Shown: positions 35,156 to 44,167, counted from the stretch's first letter. The stretch: 64,000 nucleotides of DNA from Gloeobacter violaceus PCC 7421 (GCF_000011385.1 NC_005125.1:1674001-1738000), one strand, 5' to 3'. The notes: generated by a model not told the origin, from the sequence alone. Numbers and translations: made by a program.

Positions 35156-35608
35156 ATGCTACGAACCCTCTGCCCGGTACTCTCGGCGGGCCTGCTGCTG
35201 GTGGCCGTCGCCCCCGCCGCCCAGGCCGACCGGATTATCATTCCGGTTTTTCAAAGCCAGACGTCGATCATCCGCGGCACCCAGGCCCAGGGCGCCGGGG
35301 GCGGCTACGGCGGTACGAGCCAGTCGGGTGCGCTCAATCAGGCGAGCGGCCAGTCCCAGACGGTGAACGTCTACGTGCCGGAGGACTTCGACGGCAACGT
35401 GACCACCGTCGATCTGGGGGATCGCAACCGCCGGTTTGGCCGCGACGACCGCTTCGGCCGCGACGATCGCTTTGAGCGCGAGCCGGGCGACTGGCGCGAG
35501 CGCTTCGAGCGCACCAAGCGCTTCGGCCGCGAGCGCGACGACCTCGAACGCCCCGAACTGCACCGCCGCGAAGGCCCGAACAACCGCCGGGGTGATCGCG
35601 ATGGCTAG
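35156..35608 (+). CDS. Exported protein C with Arg/Asp-rich low-complexity tail
   Basis: 150 residues from ATG 35156 with GGAG 8 bases upstream. The signal peptide is LRTLCPVLSAGLLLVAVAPA followed by AQADR. A Gly/Ser/Gln-rich middle (GTSQSGALNQASGQSQTVNV) precedes a highly charged tail built on repeated RFGRDDRF and RERFERTKRFGRE units. No enzyme motif is present. It may be a charged accessory or matrix component of the repeat-protein cluster. It overlaps the next gene by 8 bases. Confidence 0.75.
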   Translation: MLRTLCPVLSAGLLLVAVAPAAQADRIIIPVFQSQTSIIRGTQAQGAGGGYGGTSQSGALNQASGQSQTVNVYVPEDFDGNVTTVDLGDRNRRFGRDDRFGRDDRFEREPGDWRERFERTKRFGRERDDLERPELHRREGPNNRRGDRDG

Positions 35609-36167
35609 AAGTACCTGGCTCCTCAGTCTGCTAGCCGGCAGCTTCCTGGGGGGCGCCGGGGCCGCCGCCCAGGTCTCGGTGCAGGTGAACGGCACCGATG
35701 TCCAGGTCCAGACGGGCACCGGTGCGGTCTCAGTGAACGGCGGCCGGGTCAGTACCAACGGCTACGGCACCTCAGGCACGACCTACCAGCGCAGCTATCA
35801 ATACCAGGATTCCGACGGCTACAGTGAGTGGAGTCTCACGGGCGGCGGTTCCGGCCGCTACTACCTGGTGGTGCAGCCGCCGCCGGGGCGGCTCCTCAGG
35901 GGCCGGGTGCGCCTGAACGGCCGGACGCTCGCCAACCTGAACAACCGCAGCAGTCTGGTATTGCCCCTGGCGGGCTGGTTGCGCCCCGGCCCCAACCGCC
36001 TGGATCTCGATCTGGGCGTACCGGGCGCTTCGGTGGGCCTTGCGGGCAACACCGACAGCCGATCGCCCTACTTTCGCGGGGGCAGACTCTACGGCTCCCA
36101 GCGCACCTGGCTGCAGCAGAGCGGCGGCGGCCGCTACCGGACGATCGTGCTCACGCTGGACGATTAG
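35601..36167 (+). CDS. Exported beta-rich protein D
   Basis: 188 residues from ATG 35601, overlapping protein C by 8 bases. The signal peptide is ARSTWLLSLLAGSFLGGAGA. The mature protein starts with alternating Val/Gln/Thr strands (AQVSVQVNGTDVQVQTGTGA) and a Gly/Ser/Tyr-rich segment, then a folded beta-domain (YYLVVQPPPGRLLRGRVRLN, PGPNRLDLDLGVPGASVGLA). No known family. Translational coupling to C makes it part of the same functional set. Confidence 0.75.
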   Translation: MARSTWLLSLLAGSFLGGAGAAAQVSVQVNGTDVQVQTGTGAVSVNGGRVSTNGYGTSGTTYQRSYQYQDSDGYSEWSLTGGGSGRYYLVVQPPPGRLLRGRVRLNGRTLANLNNRSSLVLPLAGWLRPGPNRLDLDLGVPGASVGLAGNTDSRSPYFRGGRLYGSQRTWLQQSGGGRYRTIVLTLDD

Positions 36168-36202
36168 CTAGACTGGGGGGCAACCTGGATTGGGCCGCGA
36201 AT

Positions 36203-36949
36203 ATGACTTTTGTGCTGCCCTCCGTCACCTACCCGAGCAGCGACGGAGAACCCGTGGCCGAGACGTTCGATCACCTCTACGCCATCCTGGTGACGCTGGA
36301 GGTGCTCAGGCAATACTTGAGCGGCCAGCAAGCCACGGTGCTTGCCAACCAGTTTCTCTACTACGCCCAGGGATTTCCCCGGCTGCGGGTGGCCCCGGAC
36401 GTGATGGTGATTTTCAGCGTCGCACCCGGCGGACGGGATAATTACAAAATCTGGGAGGAGGGCCAGGTTCCGGCGGCGATCTTCGAAATGACCTCGGCGG
36501 GCACCCAGCAAAACGACACGGTCGAGAAGAAGCACCTCTACGAGCGTTTGGGTGTGCGGGAGTACTGGCTATTCGATCCGAGGGGCGAATGGGTCGAAGG
36601 CCGACTGCAGGGATATCGTCTGCAACCGGTAGAAGTGATGGGCGAAGTGGTTGAGGTGTACCTGCCGATCACCGACGGTCGCAGCGCAGTTCTGGGCTTG
36701 CGCCTGCAGGTAGAAGACCGGTTGCCGGCGTTTTACCGGGAGGACAGCGGCGAGAAGTTGCTTATCCCGGCGGAACTGGCGGAGGAATTGCACCGTACCG
36801 CAGCGCTCCTGGAGCAGGAGCGCCGGGCGAGGGAGCAAGAGCGCCAGGGCAGGGAACAAGAACGTCGGGCCAGAGAACAGGCCGAAAGACGGGCGGCGGC
36901 ACTGGCTGAGCGCCTGCGGGAACTGGGAGTGGATCCGGACACGGTTTAG
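36203..36949 (+). CDS. Uma2-family (DUF820) protein with charged coiled-coil tail
   Basis: 248 residues from ATG 36203. The Uma2 core shows RLRVAPDVMVIFSVAP, AIFEMTSAGTQQNDTVEKKH and LGVREYWLFDPRGEW, matching the nuclease-like D...E-xK region (FEMTSAGT in place of the common LEVLSPST). The C-terminal 50 residues are RAREQERQGREQERRAREQ heptads ending RLRELGVDPDTV. That tail also occurs in Uma2 proteins at 6955 and 49402. It is unrelated to the exported cluster just upstream. Confidence 0.87.
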   Translation: MTFVLPSVTYPSSDGEPVAETFDHLYAILVTLEVLRQYLSGQQATVLANQFLYYAQGFPRLRVAPDVMVIFSVAPGGRDNYKIWEEGQVPAAIFEMTSAGTQQNDTVEKKHLYERLGVREYWLFDPRGEWVEGRLQGYRLQPVEVMGEVVEVYLPITDGRSAVLGLRLQVEDRLPAFYREDSGEKLLIPAELAEELHRTAALLEQERRAREQERQGREQERRAREQAERRAAALAERLRELGVDPDTV

Positions 36950-37061
36950 AGCACGTGTCAGGGTAAAACCGTTGCCCATCGAGGTTTGCGGCAGCCTGCC
37001 GTTGTCTGGGCAACCTGAAACCCCGCTCCAGTCCGGCTGGCGGTCGGGCCTTACCAGCGCT

Positions 37062-37067
37062 TATAAT
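37062..37067 (+). promoter_or_regulatory. -10 box of the tRNA-Ser promoter
   Basis: A perfect TATAAT lies about 48 bases upstream of the tRNA gene, giving a predicted start near 37074. A consensus -35 is not evident at 16-18 bp spacing. Confidence 0.5.
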
Positions 37068-37114
37068 GTCTTTCGCCGCAGCGGCACGGGTGGAATACCC
37101 CGCGAGTGGTTCCT

Positions 37115-37201
37115 GGAGAGATGGCCGAGTGGTCGAAGGCGCAGCACTGGAAATGCTGTATAGGGGCAACTCTATCGAGGGTTCGAATCCCTCTCTCTCC
37201 G
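37115..37201 (+). tRNA. trnS-GGA: tRNA-Ser (anticodon GGA)
   Basis: Acceptor stem GGAGAGA (37115-37121) pairs with TCTCTCC (37194-37200), and G37201 is the discriminator. The D-arm is GCCGAGTGGTCGAAGGC and the anticodon stem-loop is CAGCA CTGGAAA TGCTG, giving GGA. A long variable arm (TATAGGGGCAACTCTATC) and the T-arm GAGGG TTCGAAT CCCTC complete a class II tRNA-Ser. The 3' CCA is not encoded. It decodes UCC/UCU. Confidence 0.97.
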
Positions 37202-37222
37202 TTTTTTGTGGAAGCTTGTGCC

Positions 37223-39085
37223 TCAGCTCAGAATCACCATGCCGCAGGGGGGCAGGTCGATGCGCACCGTGGCGCGACCGTGGCCATACTCGACAGGCAC
37301 GGTCTGAGCCGACGGCGGCTGACGCAGCTGGTCGTCGCTCCATTCGCTGTGGTACAGGACGGCCATCGACGAACCTTCCGGGTGCAGCGAGGTCTCGACG
37401 GTCACCTCGGCACCTCGATTCTCCAGGCCGTGGGTGTTGAGGACCATCAGCGCCTCCGTCTCGAACAGAATTTGCGACCAGGCCACCAGCTCGCCGGCCC
37501 CCGGGAGGACAAAGGGTCGGTGGACAAACGAGGTCTCCCGCAGGTAGTGATGCCCCCGGCGCAGGGTTTTGCCGACGGCGTCCAGACGGTTGCGCAGGCG
37601 GGCGATGGCGGCGATGCGCAGATAGGTAGGGTGATCCGGGTTGAAAAAGTGGCAACCCTCGGTGCGAAAGGCACCAAAGGCACCCCCGAACATCGCTTCG
37701 CGCACGTAGCGATCGACATATTCGTGCGACCCATCGATGCCGTAGTCGTGGTTGCTCTCGGAGCCGTCCAGGGCCTGTTCGGTGCCGTAGTAAATCGAAG
37801 GAATACCGGGCATCGTCAGTTGCACGCCGACCGCGTGGGCCACCTGCCGGTAAAGGTTGGGCACCCCTTCGCCGTGGGCGGCAAAGCGCGATTTGTAGCT
37901 GCGCGAGGACATGTCGTGATCGTCGAGGACCGAGACATGATAAAGCCCGCTCTGGCGGTAGGCGCCCGCCAGGGTGTTCTCGTCGTAAAGACCGAAGAAG
38001 GCGCCCGGGTGAGCAAGGCCCTTGGCTGCGGCGGTCAGCTGAATCGGCGCGCTGACGATGTCGAGGGCCGCATCCAGGTTGCGCCCGACGATGTCGAGGT
38101 AGGCAAGCAGCATGCGGTCGTCGGTGAGTTCACCGGTGAGCAAAAAATTGTCCTTGCCGATCGACTGGGCATACTCGTTGATGGCCGCGCAGAACTTGCG
38201 CGATTCGACAGGGGAGACGTGCTTGACCGCATCGACACGAAATCCGTCGCAGTCACTGAGGGCAATCCAGTACTGGTAGACGCGGGCCAAACCGGCGATG
38301 GTGGCGGGATTGGCCAGGTTGAAGTCTTTGAGATCAAAAAAATCGCCCCGGCGAAATTCGACCTGGGGGCTCAGATAATCCTCCCAGGCCGCTTCGCTCC
38401 AGTTGATGATCCGCCCGGCGCGGGTGTACCAGTCAAAGTTTTGAAACTCCTCGGGCCAGACGCCGTCGTCGAGAGAAACAATCTCACCCACGCTGCGCCC
38501 GTCGCCGGAGCGCCAACCGTGCACCGGATAGCCGGGCGCATAGCGGTAGGGGCGCATCGATTGCGGGCTGCCGTCCCATTCGTCTCGGTAGAACCAGTTG
38601 TTGCCGCTGTGGTTATAGATCACATCGAGGATGACGTACAGGCCCCGTGCGTGGGCGGCATCGACCAAGTCGCGCAGATCCTGGCGGGTCCCGAAGCGCG
38701 GATCGATGTCGAAAAAGTTCTGAATACCGTAGCCGTGATAAGTCTCCAGATCCGCTCGCTGCTTCCAGGGTGGGTTGAGCCACAGCGTCGTCACCCCGAG
38801 CCCCTGCAGATAGTCGAGCTTGCTGATGACGCCTTTGAGGGTTCCACCTACGAATCGCTTCCCCGCCGCCATCCAGGCTCCTCTGTCTTTGACCTGGAAT
38901 CGGGCCGGATCGGCCGGGTCAAAAAGCGGCCGATCCGCCTCGCGGCCGTCGCTGAAGCGGTCCGGCAACAGCTGGTAGAGAAACTGATCGCGCCAGCTTG
39001 CCGGGCTCGGATGCACTTGGCCGCGCGGCCGCAGATCCGCTTCGCTGAGCTTGCGGGGAGCTTTCTCTTCGATGGTGATTGCCAT
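37223..39085 (-). CDS. GH13 alpha-amylase family glycosidase
   Basis: 620 residues from ATG 39085. The (beta/alpha)8 GH13 core is intact: DVIYNHSG, nucleophile Asp in GFRVDAVKHV, general acid Glu in LLTGELTDD, and VLDDHDMSSR with the transition-state Asp. The N-terminus is cytoplasmic (no signal peptide), so it likely acts on glycogen or maltodextrins rather than external starch. Substrate specificity cannot be fixed. It lies 16 bases downstream of gpmA, and tal-gpmA-amylase form one carbon-metabolism unit. It converges on the tRNA-Ser gene. Confidence 0.92.
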   Translation of the reverse strand: MAITIEEKAPRKLSEADLRPRGQVHPSPASWRDQFLYQLLPDRFSDGREADRPLFDPADPARFQVKDRGAWMAAGKRFVGGTLKGVISKLDYLQGLGVTTLWLNPPWKQRADLETYHGYGIQNFFDIDPRFGTRQDLRDLVDAAHARGLYVILDVIYNHSGNNWFYRDEWDGSPQSMRPYRYAPGYPVHGWRSGDGRSVGEIVSLDDGVWPEEFQNFDWYTRAGRIINWSEAAWEDYLSPQVEFRRGDFFDLKDFNLANPATIAGLARVYQYWIALSDCDGFRVDAVKHVSPVESRKFCAAINEYAQSIGKDNFLLTGELTDDRMLLAYLDIVGRNLDAALDIVSAPIQLTAAAKGLAHPGAFFGLYDENTLAGAYRQSGLYHVSVLDDHDMSSRSYKSRFAAHGEGVPNLYRQVAHAVGVQLTMPGIPSIYYGTEQALDGSESNHDYGIDGSHEYVDRYVREAMFGGAFGAFRTEGCHFFNPDHPTYLRIAAIARLRNRLDAVGKTLRRGHHYLRETSFVHRPFVLPGAGELVAWSQILFETEALMVLNTHGLENRGAEVTVETSLHPEGSSMAVLYHSEWSDDQLRQPPSAQTVPVEYGHGRATVRIDLPPCGMVILS

Positions 39086-39101
39086 GGTGGGTGGTGGGGG
39101 G

Positions 39102-39800
39102 TCAGTTGGTGAGCACGGCCTTGCTGAGCATGTGGGCCGCTTTGTCGAGTTCGTAGACGATCGGCACCCCGGTGGCCAGCTCCACCTTGGGCACTTCTTC
39201 CTCGCTGAGGGTTTCAAGAATCATGATGATCGAGCGCAGGGAGTTGCCGTGGGCAGCCACCAGCACGTTGTCCCCCTGCTTGATATGGCCCAGGATACGG
39301 TTGGTGAAATAGGGGTAGACGCGCTTGCGCGTGTCCTCCAGGCTCTCGCCGCCGGGGGGGCGCACCGAGTAGGAGCGCCGCCAGATCTGGACTTGCTCCT
39401 TGCCGTACTTCGCGGTCGTCTCGGCTTTGTCGAGGCCTTGCAGATCGCCGTAGTAGCGCTCGTCCAGGGTCGCGGTGGGATAGATGGGCAACTCCGCCGC
39501 CGGGTCGCCGTCGTAGTTGTCCCAGCCGTGCCAGTTCTCGTCGTCGGCTTCGTGTTTGATGATTGGGATTTTGCCGCCGCAGATATCGTCGCACTCGGTC
39601 AGGGTAATCACCGCTGTTTCGATGGCGCGCATCAGCATGCTGGTGAAGCAGACGTTCACCCGATAATCCCGAAGTTTGCAAGAAGCGATCGTCGCCTCCG
39701 CCCGGCCGCGCTCACTCAAGGGAACGTCCACCCAACCGGTAAATTTGTTGGCGGCGTTCCAAAGACTCTGGCCGTGCCGGATAAGGATGAGGTGAGCCAT
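39102..39800 (-). CDS. gpmA: 2,3-bisphosphoglycerate-dependent phosphoglycerate mutase
   Basis: 232 residues. It interconverts 3- and 2-phosphoglycerate in glycolysis/gluconeogenesis. The phosphohistidine motif LILIRHGQSLWN places the catalytic histidine at residue 9, and the second active-site block is VLVAAHGNSLRSII. Substrate-loop residues (SERGRAEA, ERYYGDLQGLDK, RRSYSVRPPGGESLEDT) match the dPGM class. It lies 56 bases downstream of tal and 16 upstream of the amylase gene. Confidence 0.95.
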   Translation of the reverse strand: MAHLILIRHGQSLWNAANKFTGWVDVPLSERGRAEATIASCKLRDYRVNVCFTSMLMRAIETAVITLTECDDICGGKIPIIKHEADDENWHGWDNYDGDPAAELPIYPTATLDERYYGDLQGLDKAETTAKYGKEQVQIWRRSYSVRPPGGESLEDTRKRVYPYFTNRILGHIKQGDNVLVAAHGNSLRSIIMILETLSEEEVPKVELATGVPIVYELDKAAHMLSKAVLTN

Positions 39801-39856
39801 GGAAAGACCCTCGCTCCGTGGTGGCTATCACAGTCGGACTGCTTTGGAGACATCAC

Positions 39857-41026
39857 CTACGCCAGTTTCGAGACGGCCCCGATCCCGGCCCCCAATTCCT
39901 CCGCTGTGATCTTGCCGTCATGGTTGAGGTCGATGGCATCAAAAACCGCGTCGGTGCCCATCCACTCCTCGCGGGTGATAAACCCGTCGCCGTCGAGATC
40001 AAAAGTGCGGAAGATGCTTTCGAAGGCCTGGTTGAGGGCCACTTCACCCTCCAGCCGCGCCAGACGGTCGGCGAGCAGCTTCTCCAGGGCCACCAGGGCG
40101 TTGGTGAAGCCCTTGATGCCCTCGTCGAGCTTCTCAGAAGCCATGCGGTCTTCGGCGTGCCTCTTCTCGAAGGTCGCCTGGTCCATGTCGATCTTTTCGA
40201 TCTCCAGGCCAGCGGCTTGGTCCGGATCCAGCTTGCGGACGAGTTCTGCGTCGGTCGCCTGCAGTTGTTCGAGAAGCTTTGGAGAGATCGTGAGCAAATC
40301 GCAGCCGGCCAGTTCGACGATTTCGCCGATGTTGCGGAAGCTCGCCCCCATCACCTGGGTTTGGTAGCCGAACTTTTTGTAGTAGTTGTAAATGGTCGTC
40401 ACCGAGACCACGCCCGGATCTTCGTGGGGCTCGTAATCGCGGCCGGTTTCTTTTTTGTACCAGTCGAGGATGCGACCGACGAAAGGTGAGATGAGGGTCA
40501 CCCCCGCCTCGGCGCAGGCGATCGCCTGGTGCACACCGAACAGCAACGTCAGGTTGCAGTGGATGCCTTCGTCCTCAAGAATTTCGGCGGCGCGGATACC
40601 CTCCCAGGTCGAAGCGATCTTGATGAGCACCCGCTCGCGGGAAATGCCCGCCGCTTCGTACTGGGCGATCAGTGAGCGCCCCTTTTCGATCGTCGCCTCG
40701 GTGTCGTAGGACAGGCGCGCGTCGACTTCGGTCGAGACCCGCCCGGGGACGATGGCCAGGATCTTGAGGCCAAAGGCCACCGCCAGCCGGTCGAAGGCGA
40801 GGGTGGCGACCGCCGCGGCCTTCGCCTCGGGACCCAGCTCCGCGCGCGCCTGCTTGAGGGTGTCGTCTACGATTTGCTGATACTGCGGCATCTGGGCGGC
40901 GGCGGTGATCAGCGAAGGATTGGTGGTGGCGTCGCGCGGTGTGAACTGCTCAATGGCCTGGATGTCGCCGGTGTCGGCGACGACGATGGTCATCTGCCGC
41001 AGTTGGTCAAGTAGGCTTCCGGTCAT
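39857..41026 (-). CDS. tal: Transaldolase with C-terminal EF-hand pair
   Basis: 389 residues from ATG 41026, with AAGGAG 7 bases upstream; longer in-frame starts lack such a site. The transaldolase barrel shows the substrate loop [13 protein letters not shown] and the Schiff-base Lys in [13 protein letters not shown]. Transaldolase transfers a dihydroxyacetone unit in the oxidative pentose phosphate pathway. The last 60 residues hold two calcium-binding loops, [12 protein letters not shown] and [12 protein letters not shown], an extension typical of cyanobacterial transaldolases. Calcium control of activity is plausible but unproven. Confidence 0.95.
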   Translation of the reverse strand: MTGSLLDQLRQMTIVVADTGDIQAIEQFTPRDATTNPSLITAAAQMPQYQQIVDDTLKQARAELGPEAKAAAVATLAFDRLAVAFGLKILAIVPGRVSTEVDARLSYDTEATIEKGRSLIAQYEAAGISRERVLIKIASTWEGIRAAEILEDEGIHCNLTLLFGVHQAIACAEAGVTLISPFVGRILDWYKKETGRDYEPHEDPGVVSVTTIYNYYKKFGYQTQVMGASFRNIGEIVELAGCDLLTISPKLLEQLQATDAELVRKLDPDQAAGLEIEKIDMDQATFEKRHAEDRMASEKLDEGIKGFTNALVALEKLLADRLARLEGEVALNQAFESIFRTFDLDGDGFITREEWMGTDAVFDAIDLNHDGKITAEELGAGIGAVSKLA

Positions 41027-41245
41027 GCCCGTCTCCTTCAATTTAAGGGTTTGCTCTGAACTCAAGCTTTCCCTGGACCAAGACTCTTGCCGGAGGACAG
41101 CCCTAACAAAATACCAGCCCCCCTCCGGCTGGACAAGGACGCTGCGATACCCCGAAATCCTGGTGTCTCGCGCTTTACAAATTCTTAGAGACAACCCGCC
41201 CAACGACGGCGGCGGCGTCACGCAAGATCGGCGGCGCTTCGGGGA

Positions 41246-41430
41246 TCATCACTGCACCGGAACGTACAGGATTTTTGCAACGCCGCGGGCATCAAGATTC
41301 TCTCTCCGCGCTACACGGCGTTGCGCGACGGCAACCACAGCACGATCTCGGAGGACTACCTGCCCAAGGGTTACACCGCCCCCGGCTTCAAAATTGCGAC
41401 CGACGGCAATCTGCTCAGCGACCAAAGCCA
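41246..41430 (+). pseudogene. Fragment of an MscS-type mechanosensitive channel gene
   Basis: Plus-strand reading from about 41246 gives SLHRNVQDFCNAAGIKILSP, then RYTALRDGN and EDYLPKGYTAPGFKI. These resemble the C-terminal cytoplasmic domain of MscS-family channels (the NIQDxFNEAGIEIMSPHY region). There is no start codon context, no membrane segment and no upstream coding. After about 41430 the frame continues only as antisense of the DUF1269 gene. It is a decayed remnant and the only recognisable content of the 427-base gap between tal and the DUF1269 gene. An intact MscS paralogue is at 56442-57341. Confidence 0.6.
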
Positions 41431-41453
41431 GGAAGGCGGGGGGGGTAAGCCGT

Positions 41454-42008
41454 TTACTCGCCAGCGGCGGTGGAGCCTGGAGCGGGAGTGGTGCCCAGAA
41501 CGGTGGTAGAGGCGGGAGTCAGCCCGCGGTTGGTAAGCACCTCCTGCAGCGCCCGTTCGTCCTCTTTGCTGAGGGAAGAACGCAGCACCCGGCCGCCGTA
41601 CTTGCTCACTTCGGCGAGCACCTTGTCCGGGGTTACCTTGCGCACCAGCACGAACAACGCTGAACTACTCGGGGGCAGAATTTCCGACAACTCGCGCATA
41701 AAGTTGTCGTCGACGCCCACGTCCGAGAGCGCCCCGGCAAGTGCCCCAGAGGCGGCGCCTACTGCTACCCCCAACAAGGGGTTGAGAAAGAGCGCCCCGA
41801 TGAGCAATCCCCAGAAGCCGCCGCTCAGGGCTCCGGTAGCGGGCAGGTTGACCGCCTGCTTGAGCTTGATTTTCCCTTCGCTGTCCTTGACTACGACCGC
41901 TGCATCGGCAAGGTCGATCAGATATTCCTGTTGCAGCTTGGCAAGCGCCAACCGTACTTCCTCCGCCCGGTGCTCGTCGTCGTAACCCACCACGATCAAG
42001 TCCGCCAT
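41454..42008 (-). CDS. DUF1269 family membrane protein
   Basis: 184 residues from ATG 42008; an upstream GTG at 42026 is less likely. It starts ADLIVVGYDDEHRAEEVRLA, the DUF1269 hallmark, and has a central Gly/Ala-rich hydrophobic hairpin (GGFWGLLIGALFLNPLLGVA, GAASGALAGALSDVG) typical of the family. The function of DUF1269 proteins is unknown; they are often stress-associated. It is divergent from the ribosomal protein operon, with which it shares a 184-base control region. Confidence 0.85.
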   Translation of the reverse strand: MADLIVVGYDDEHRAEEVRLALAKLQQEYLIDLADAAVVVKDSEGKIKLKQAVNLPATGALSGGFWGLLIGALFLNPLLGVAVGAASGALAGALSDVGVDDNFMRELSEILPPSSSALFVLVRKVTPDKVLAEVSKYGGRVLRSSLSKEDERALQEVLTNRGLTPASTTVLGTTPAPGSTAAGE

Positions 42009-42192
42009 TTCACCGTTCCCCCACATGAGCGTGCGGTGTCAAGATACCGTATCGCCCCCCGGGCGGCAACGGCCGCGCGTGGGACGCGAAGCGCGAAGCA
42101 AAAAACTGGTCCTTGCCGAATACAGGCCCGATGGGTAACAATACAAGACTGTGCCTTCGCGCAGGCGCGCATCTCCATTTCGACGCACCACC

Positions 42193-42618
42193 ATGGCCAA
42201 GAAAGTCTCAGCAAAGATCAAGCTGGCTTTGCCCGCCGGCAAGGCGAACCCTGCTCCTCCCGTCGGCCCGGCCCTCGGTCAGCACGGCGTGAACATCATG
42301 ATGTTCTGCAAAGAATACAACGCCCGCACCGCCGATCAGGTGGGCATGGTGATCCCGGTCGAAATCACGGTCTTTGAAGATCGCAGCTTCACCTTCGTGC
42401 TCAAGACCCCACCGGCGTCGGTGCTGCTCACCAAGGCGGCGGGCGTCGAGAAGGGCTCGGGCAAGCCCAACAAAGAAAAAGCAGGTACGATCACCGGCGC
42501 CCAACTGCGCCAGATTGCCGAGCAGAAGCTGCCCGACCTCAACGCCAACGACGTCGAGGCGGCGATGAAGATCATCGCCGGCACCGCCCGCAACATGGGC
42601 ATCGTCATCGCCGACTAG
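42193..42618 (+). CDS. rplK: 50S ribosomal protein L11
   Basis: 141 residues. It forms the GTPase-associated stalk base with 23S rRNA. The family signature is complete ([20 protein letters not shown], then [17 protein letters not shown]). ATG 42193 gives the standard N-terminus AKKVSAK; the longer in-frame start at 42151 lacks support. It heads the rplK-rplA-rplJ-rplL cluster. Unusually, no secE/nusG precede it. Immediately upstream is the divergent DUF1269 gene. Confidence 0.98.
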   Translation: MAKKVSAKIKLALPAGKANPAPPVGPALGQHGVNIMMFCKEYNARTADQVGMVIPVEITVFEDRSFTFVLKTPPASVLLTKAAGVEKGSGKPNKEKAGTITGAQLRQIAEQKLPDLNANDVEAAMKIIAGTARNMGIVIAD

Positions 42619-42670
42619 TCTCTTATCGGGGCAGGGAATGCTTTCCCGCTACGACCCCACGGAGGAAACC

Positions 42671-43387
42671 ATGGTCCAGTTGTCCAAGCGCCTCAAGGCC
42701 TTGCGCGAGCAGGTCGACCGCCAGACTATCTACGCGCCCCAGAAGGCCCTCGAACTGCTCAAGCAGACCGCCAACGCCAAATTTGACGAGACCGCCGAGA
42801 CCCACATCCGACTTGGCATCAACCCCAAGTACGCCGACCAGCAGGTGCGCTCGACGGTGGTTCTGCCCCGGGGCACCGGCAAAGCCATCCGCATCGCCGT
42901 CTTGGCCAAGGGCGAGAAGGTGCGCGAAGCCGAGAAGGCCGGGGCGGACATCGCGGGATCCGAAGAGCTCATCGAGCGCATCCAGGGCGGCTTCATGGAA
43001 TTCGACCTGATGATCGCCACCCCGGACATCATGCCCCAGGTGGCCCGCCTCGGAAAATTGCTCGGTCCGCGCGGCCTGATGCCCTCTCCCAAGGGCGGCA
43101 CGGTGACGATGGACCTGGTGGGCGCCATCCGCGAATTCAAAGCGGGCAAACTCGAATTTCGCGCCGACCGCACCGGTATCGTCCACATCCCCTTCGGCAA
43201 GGTAAGTTTCACCCCCGAAGCGCTGATGGACAATCTCAAGTCGGTCCAAGATGCGATCGACCGCGCCAAGCCGTCGGGGGCCAAGGGCCGCTACTGGCGC
43301 ACTTTTCATATCAAGTCGACCATGGGGCCTTCGATCGAAATCGACATCAACGCCCTGCGCGACCTCAAGCTGGAGGGCGCCGCCTAG
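42671..43387 (+). CDS. rplA: 50S ribosomal protein L1
   Basis: 238 residues from ATG 42671 with GGAGGAAACC just upstream. It binds 23S rRNA at the L1 stalk and in other bacteria represses its own operon. Signature blocks are intact: [40 protein letters not shown] and PFGKVSF. It lies 52 bases after rplK. The 170-base region before rplJ holds a separate L10 leader, so rplKA and rplJL may be controlled independently. Confidence 0.98.
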   Translation: MVQLSKRLKALREQVDRQTIYAPQKALELLKQTANAKFDETAETHIRLGINPKYADQQVRSTVVLPRGTGKAIRIAVLAKGEKVREAEKAGADIAGSEELIERIQGGFMEFDLMIATPDIMPQVARLGKLLGPRGLMPSPKGGTVTMDLVGAIREFKAGKLEFRADRTGIVHIPFGKVSFTPEALMDNLKSVQDAIDRAKPSGAKGRYWRTFHIKSTMGPSIEIDINALRDLKLEGAA

Positions 43388-43408
43388 GGCCCAGTTTTTC
43401 AACCGAAT

Positions 43409-43460
43409 CCGCGACCGAAGACAGCAGGGGCCTTGACGCTTAATCAGCCTGCCGAGGTTG
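43409..43460 (+). promoter_or_regulatory. Ribosomal protein L10 leader (rplJL autoregulation)
   Basis: The segment contains the signature strings ACCGAAGACAGCAGG, CTTAAT and CCTGCCGAGGT in order. GCAGG (43424-43428) pairs with CCTGC (43448-43452), reproducing the kink-turn-like binding site that L10(L12)4 recognises in mRNA leaders of many bacteria. A further GGGC-to-GCCC hairpin enclosing a T-run (about 43520-43535) precedes the ribosome site and could act in attenuation. Confidence 0.75.
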
Positions 43461-43557
43461 GCACATGGGAAGTACGCCTCCAGGCTTTTTCCCTTTGCGC
43501 CTCGCTTCGAATATCGGCGGGGCGATTTTTTTGCCCAACCCAAGGAGGTGAGAACCA

Positions 43558-44136
43558 GTGGGAAAAAGACCAGTCAAAGAAGCGCTCGTAGGCGATCTCC
43601 AGAAACTTCTGGAGAAAAGCTCGGTGGTGATGGTGATCGACTATCGCGGTCTGAGCGTCGCCGAAATCACCGGCCTGCGCCGCCGCATGCGCGAGCACGG
43701 CGGCACCTGCGTGGTGGCCAAGAACACCCTGATGGGGGTCGCTACCCGCGAGACGGCCTGGCGGAACATCGATCCGCTGCTGGCGGGTCCTTCGGCCTTT
43801 CTTTTCGGCAACGAAAAGCTCAAGGAGATGCTCAAGACCTACGAGGACTTCGCGCGCGAGACCAAAAAAACCGAGTTTCGCGGCGCGGTCGTCGACGGTA
43901 CCCTCGTCACCCTCGACGGCCTCAAGGCGATTGCCGACCTGCCGCCCAAGGAGGTGCTTCTGGCCCAGTTTGCCGGTGCCCTCAAGGTGCTGCCGACCAA
44001 GATCGCCGTGGGCATCAACCAGGTGCCGACGAAGGTGGCCGTGGGCATCAACGAAGTGCCCGCCGGCCTGGCCCGGGTCCTCGAAGCGCTCAGAAAACAA
44101 AAAGAAGAACAGCAGCAGCCGCAAGCTGCCGCTTGA
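43558..44136 (+). CDS. rplJ: 50S ribosomal protein L10
   Basis: 192 residues from GTG 43558 with a very strong AAGGAGGTGAG ribosome site. It anchors L7/L12 dimers to the large subunit. Family blocks: KEALVGDLQKLLEKSSVVMV, GLSVAEITGLRRRMREHGG, AKNTLMGVATRETAW. The C-terminal region has an internal repeat (VGINQVPTKVAVGINEVPAG) within the L12-binding helix area. It is preceded by the L10 leader and followed 31 bases later by rplL. Confidence 0.97.
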   Translation: MGKRPVKEALVGDLQKLLEKSSVVMVIDYRGLSVAEITGLRRRMREHGGTCVVAKNTLMGVATRETAWRNIDPLLAGPSAFLFGNEKLKEMLKTYEDFARETKKTEFRGAVVDGTLVTLDGLKAIADLPPKEVLLAQFAGALKVLPTKIAVGINQVPTKVAVGINEVPAGLARVLEALRKQKEEQQQPQAAA

Positions 44137-44167
44137 AGCAACCATCGACTTACAGGAGAGATAGACC

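Noticed and set aside
37106-39112. 668-codon open frame opposite the amylase gene, running through the tRNA-Ser gene
   Set aside because: It crosses the tRNA, lacks a ribosome site and mirrors the codon pattern of the GH13 gene.
39857-41026. EF-hand tail on transaldolase as a novel fusion
   Set aside because: This extension is a known feature of cyanobacterial transaldolases, so it is noted as a domain but not as new.
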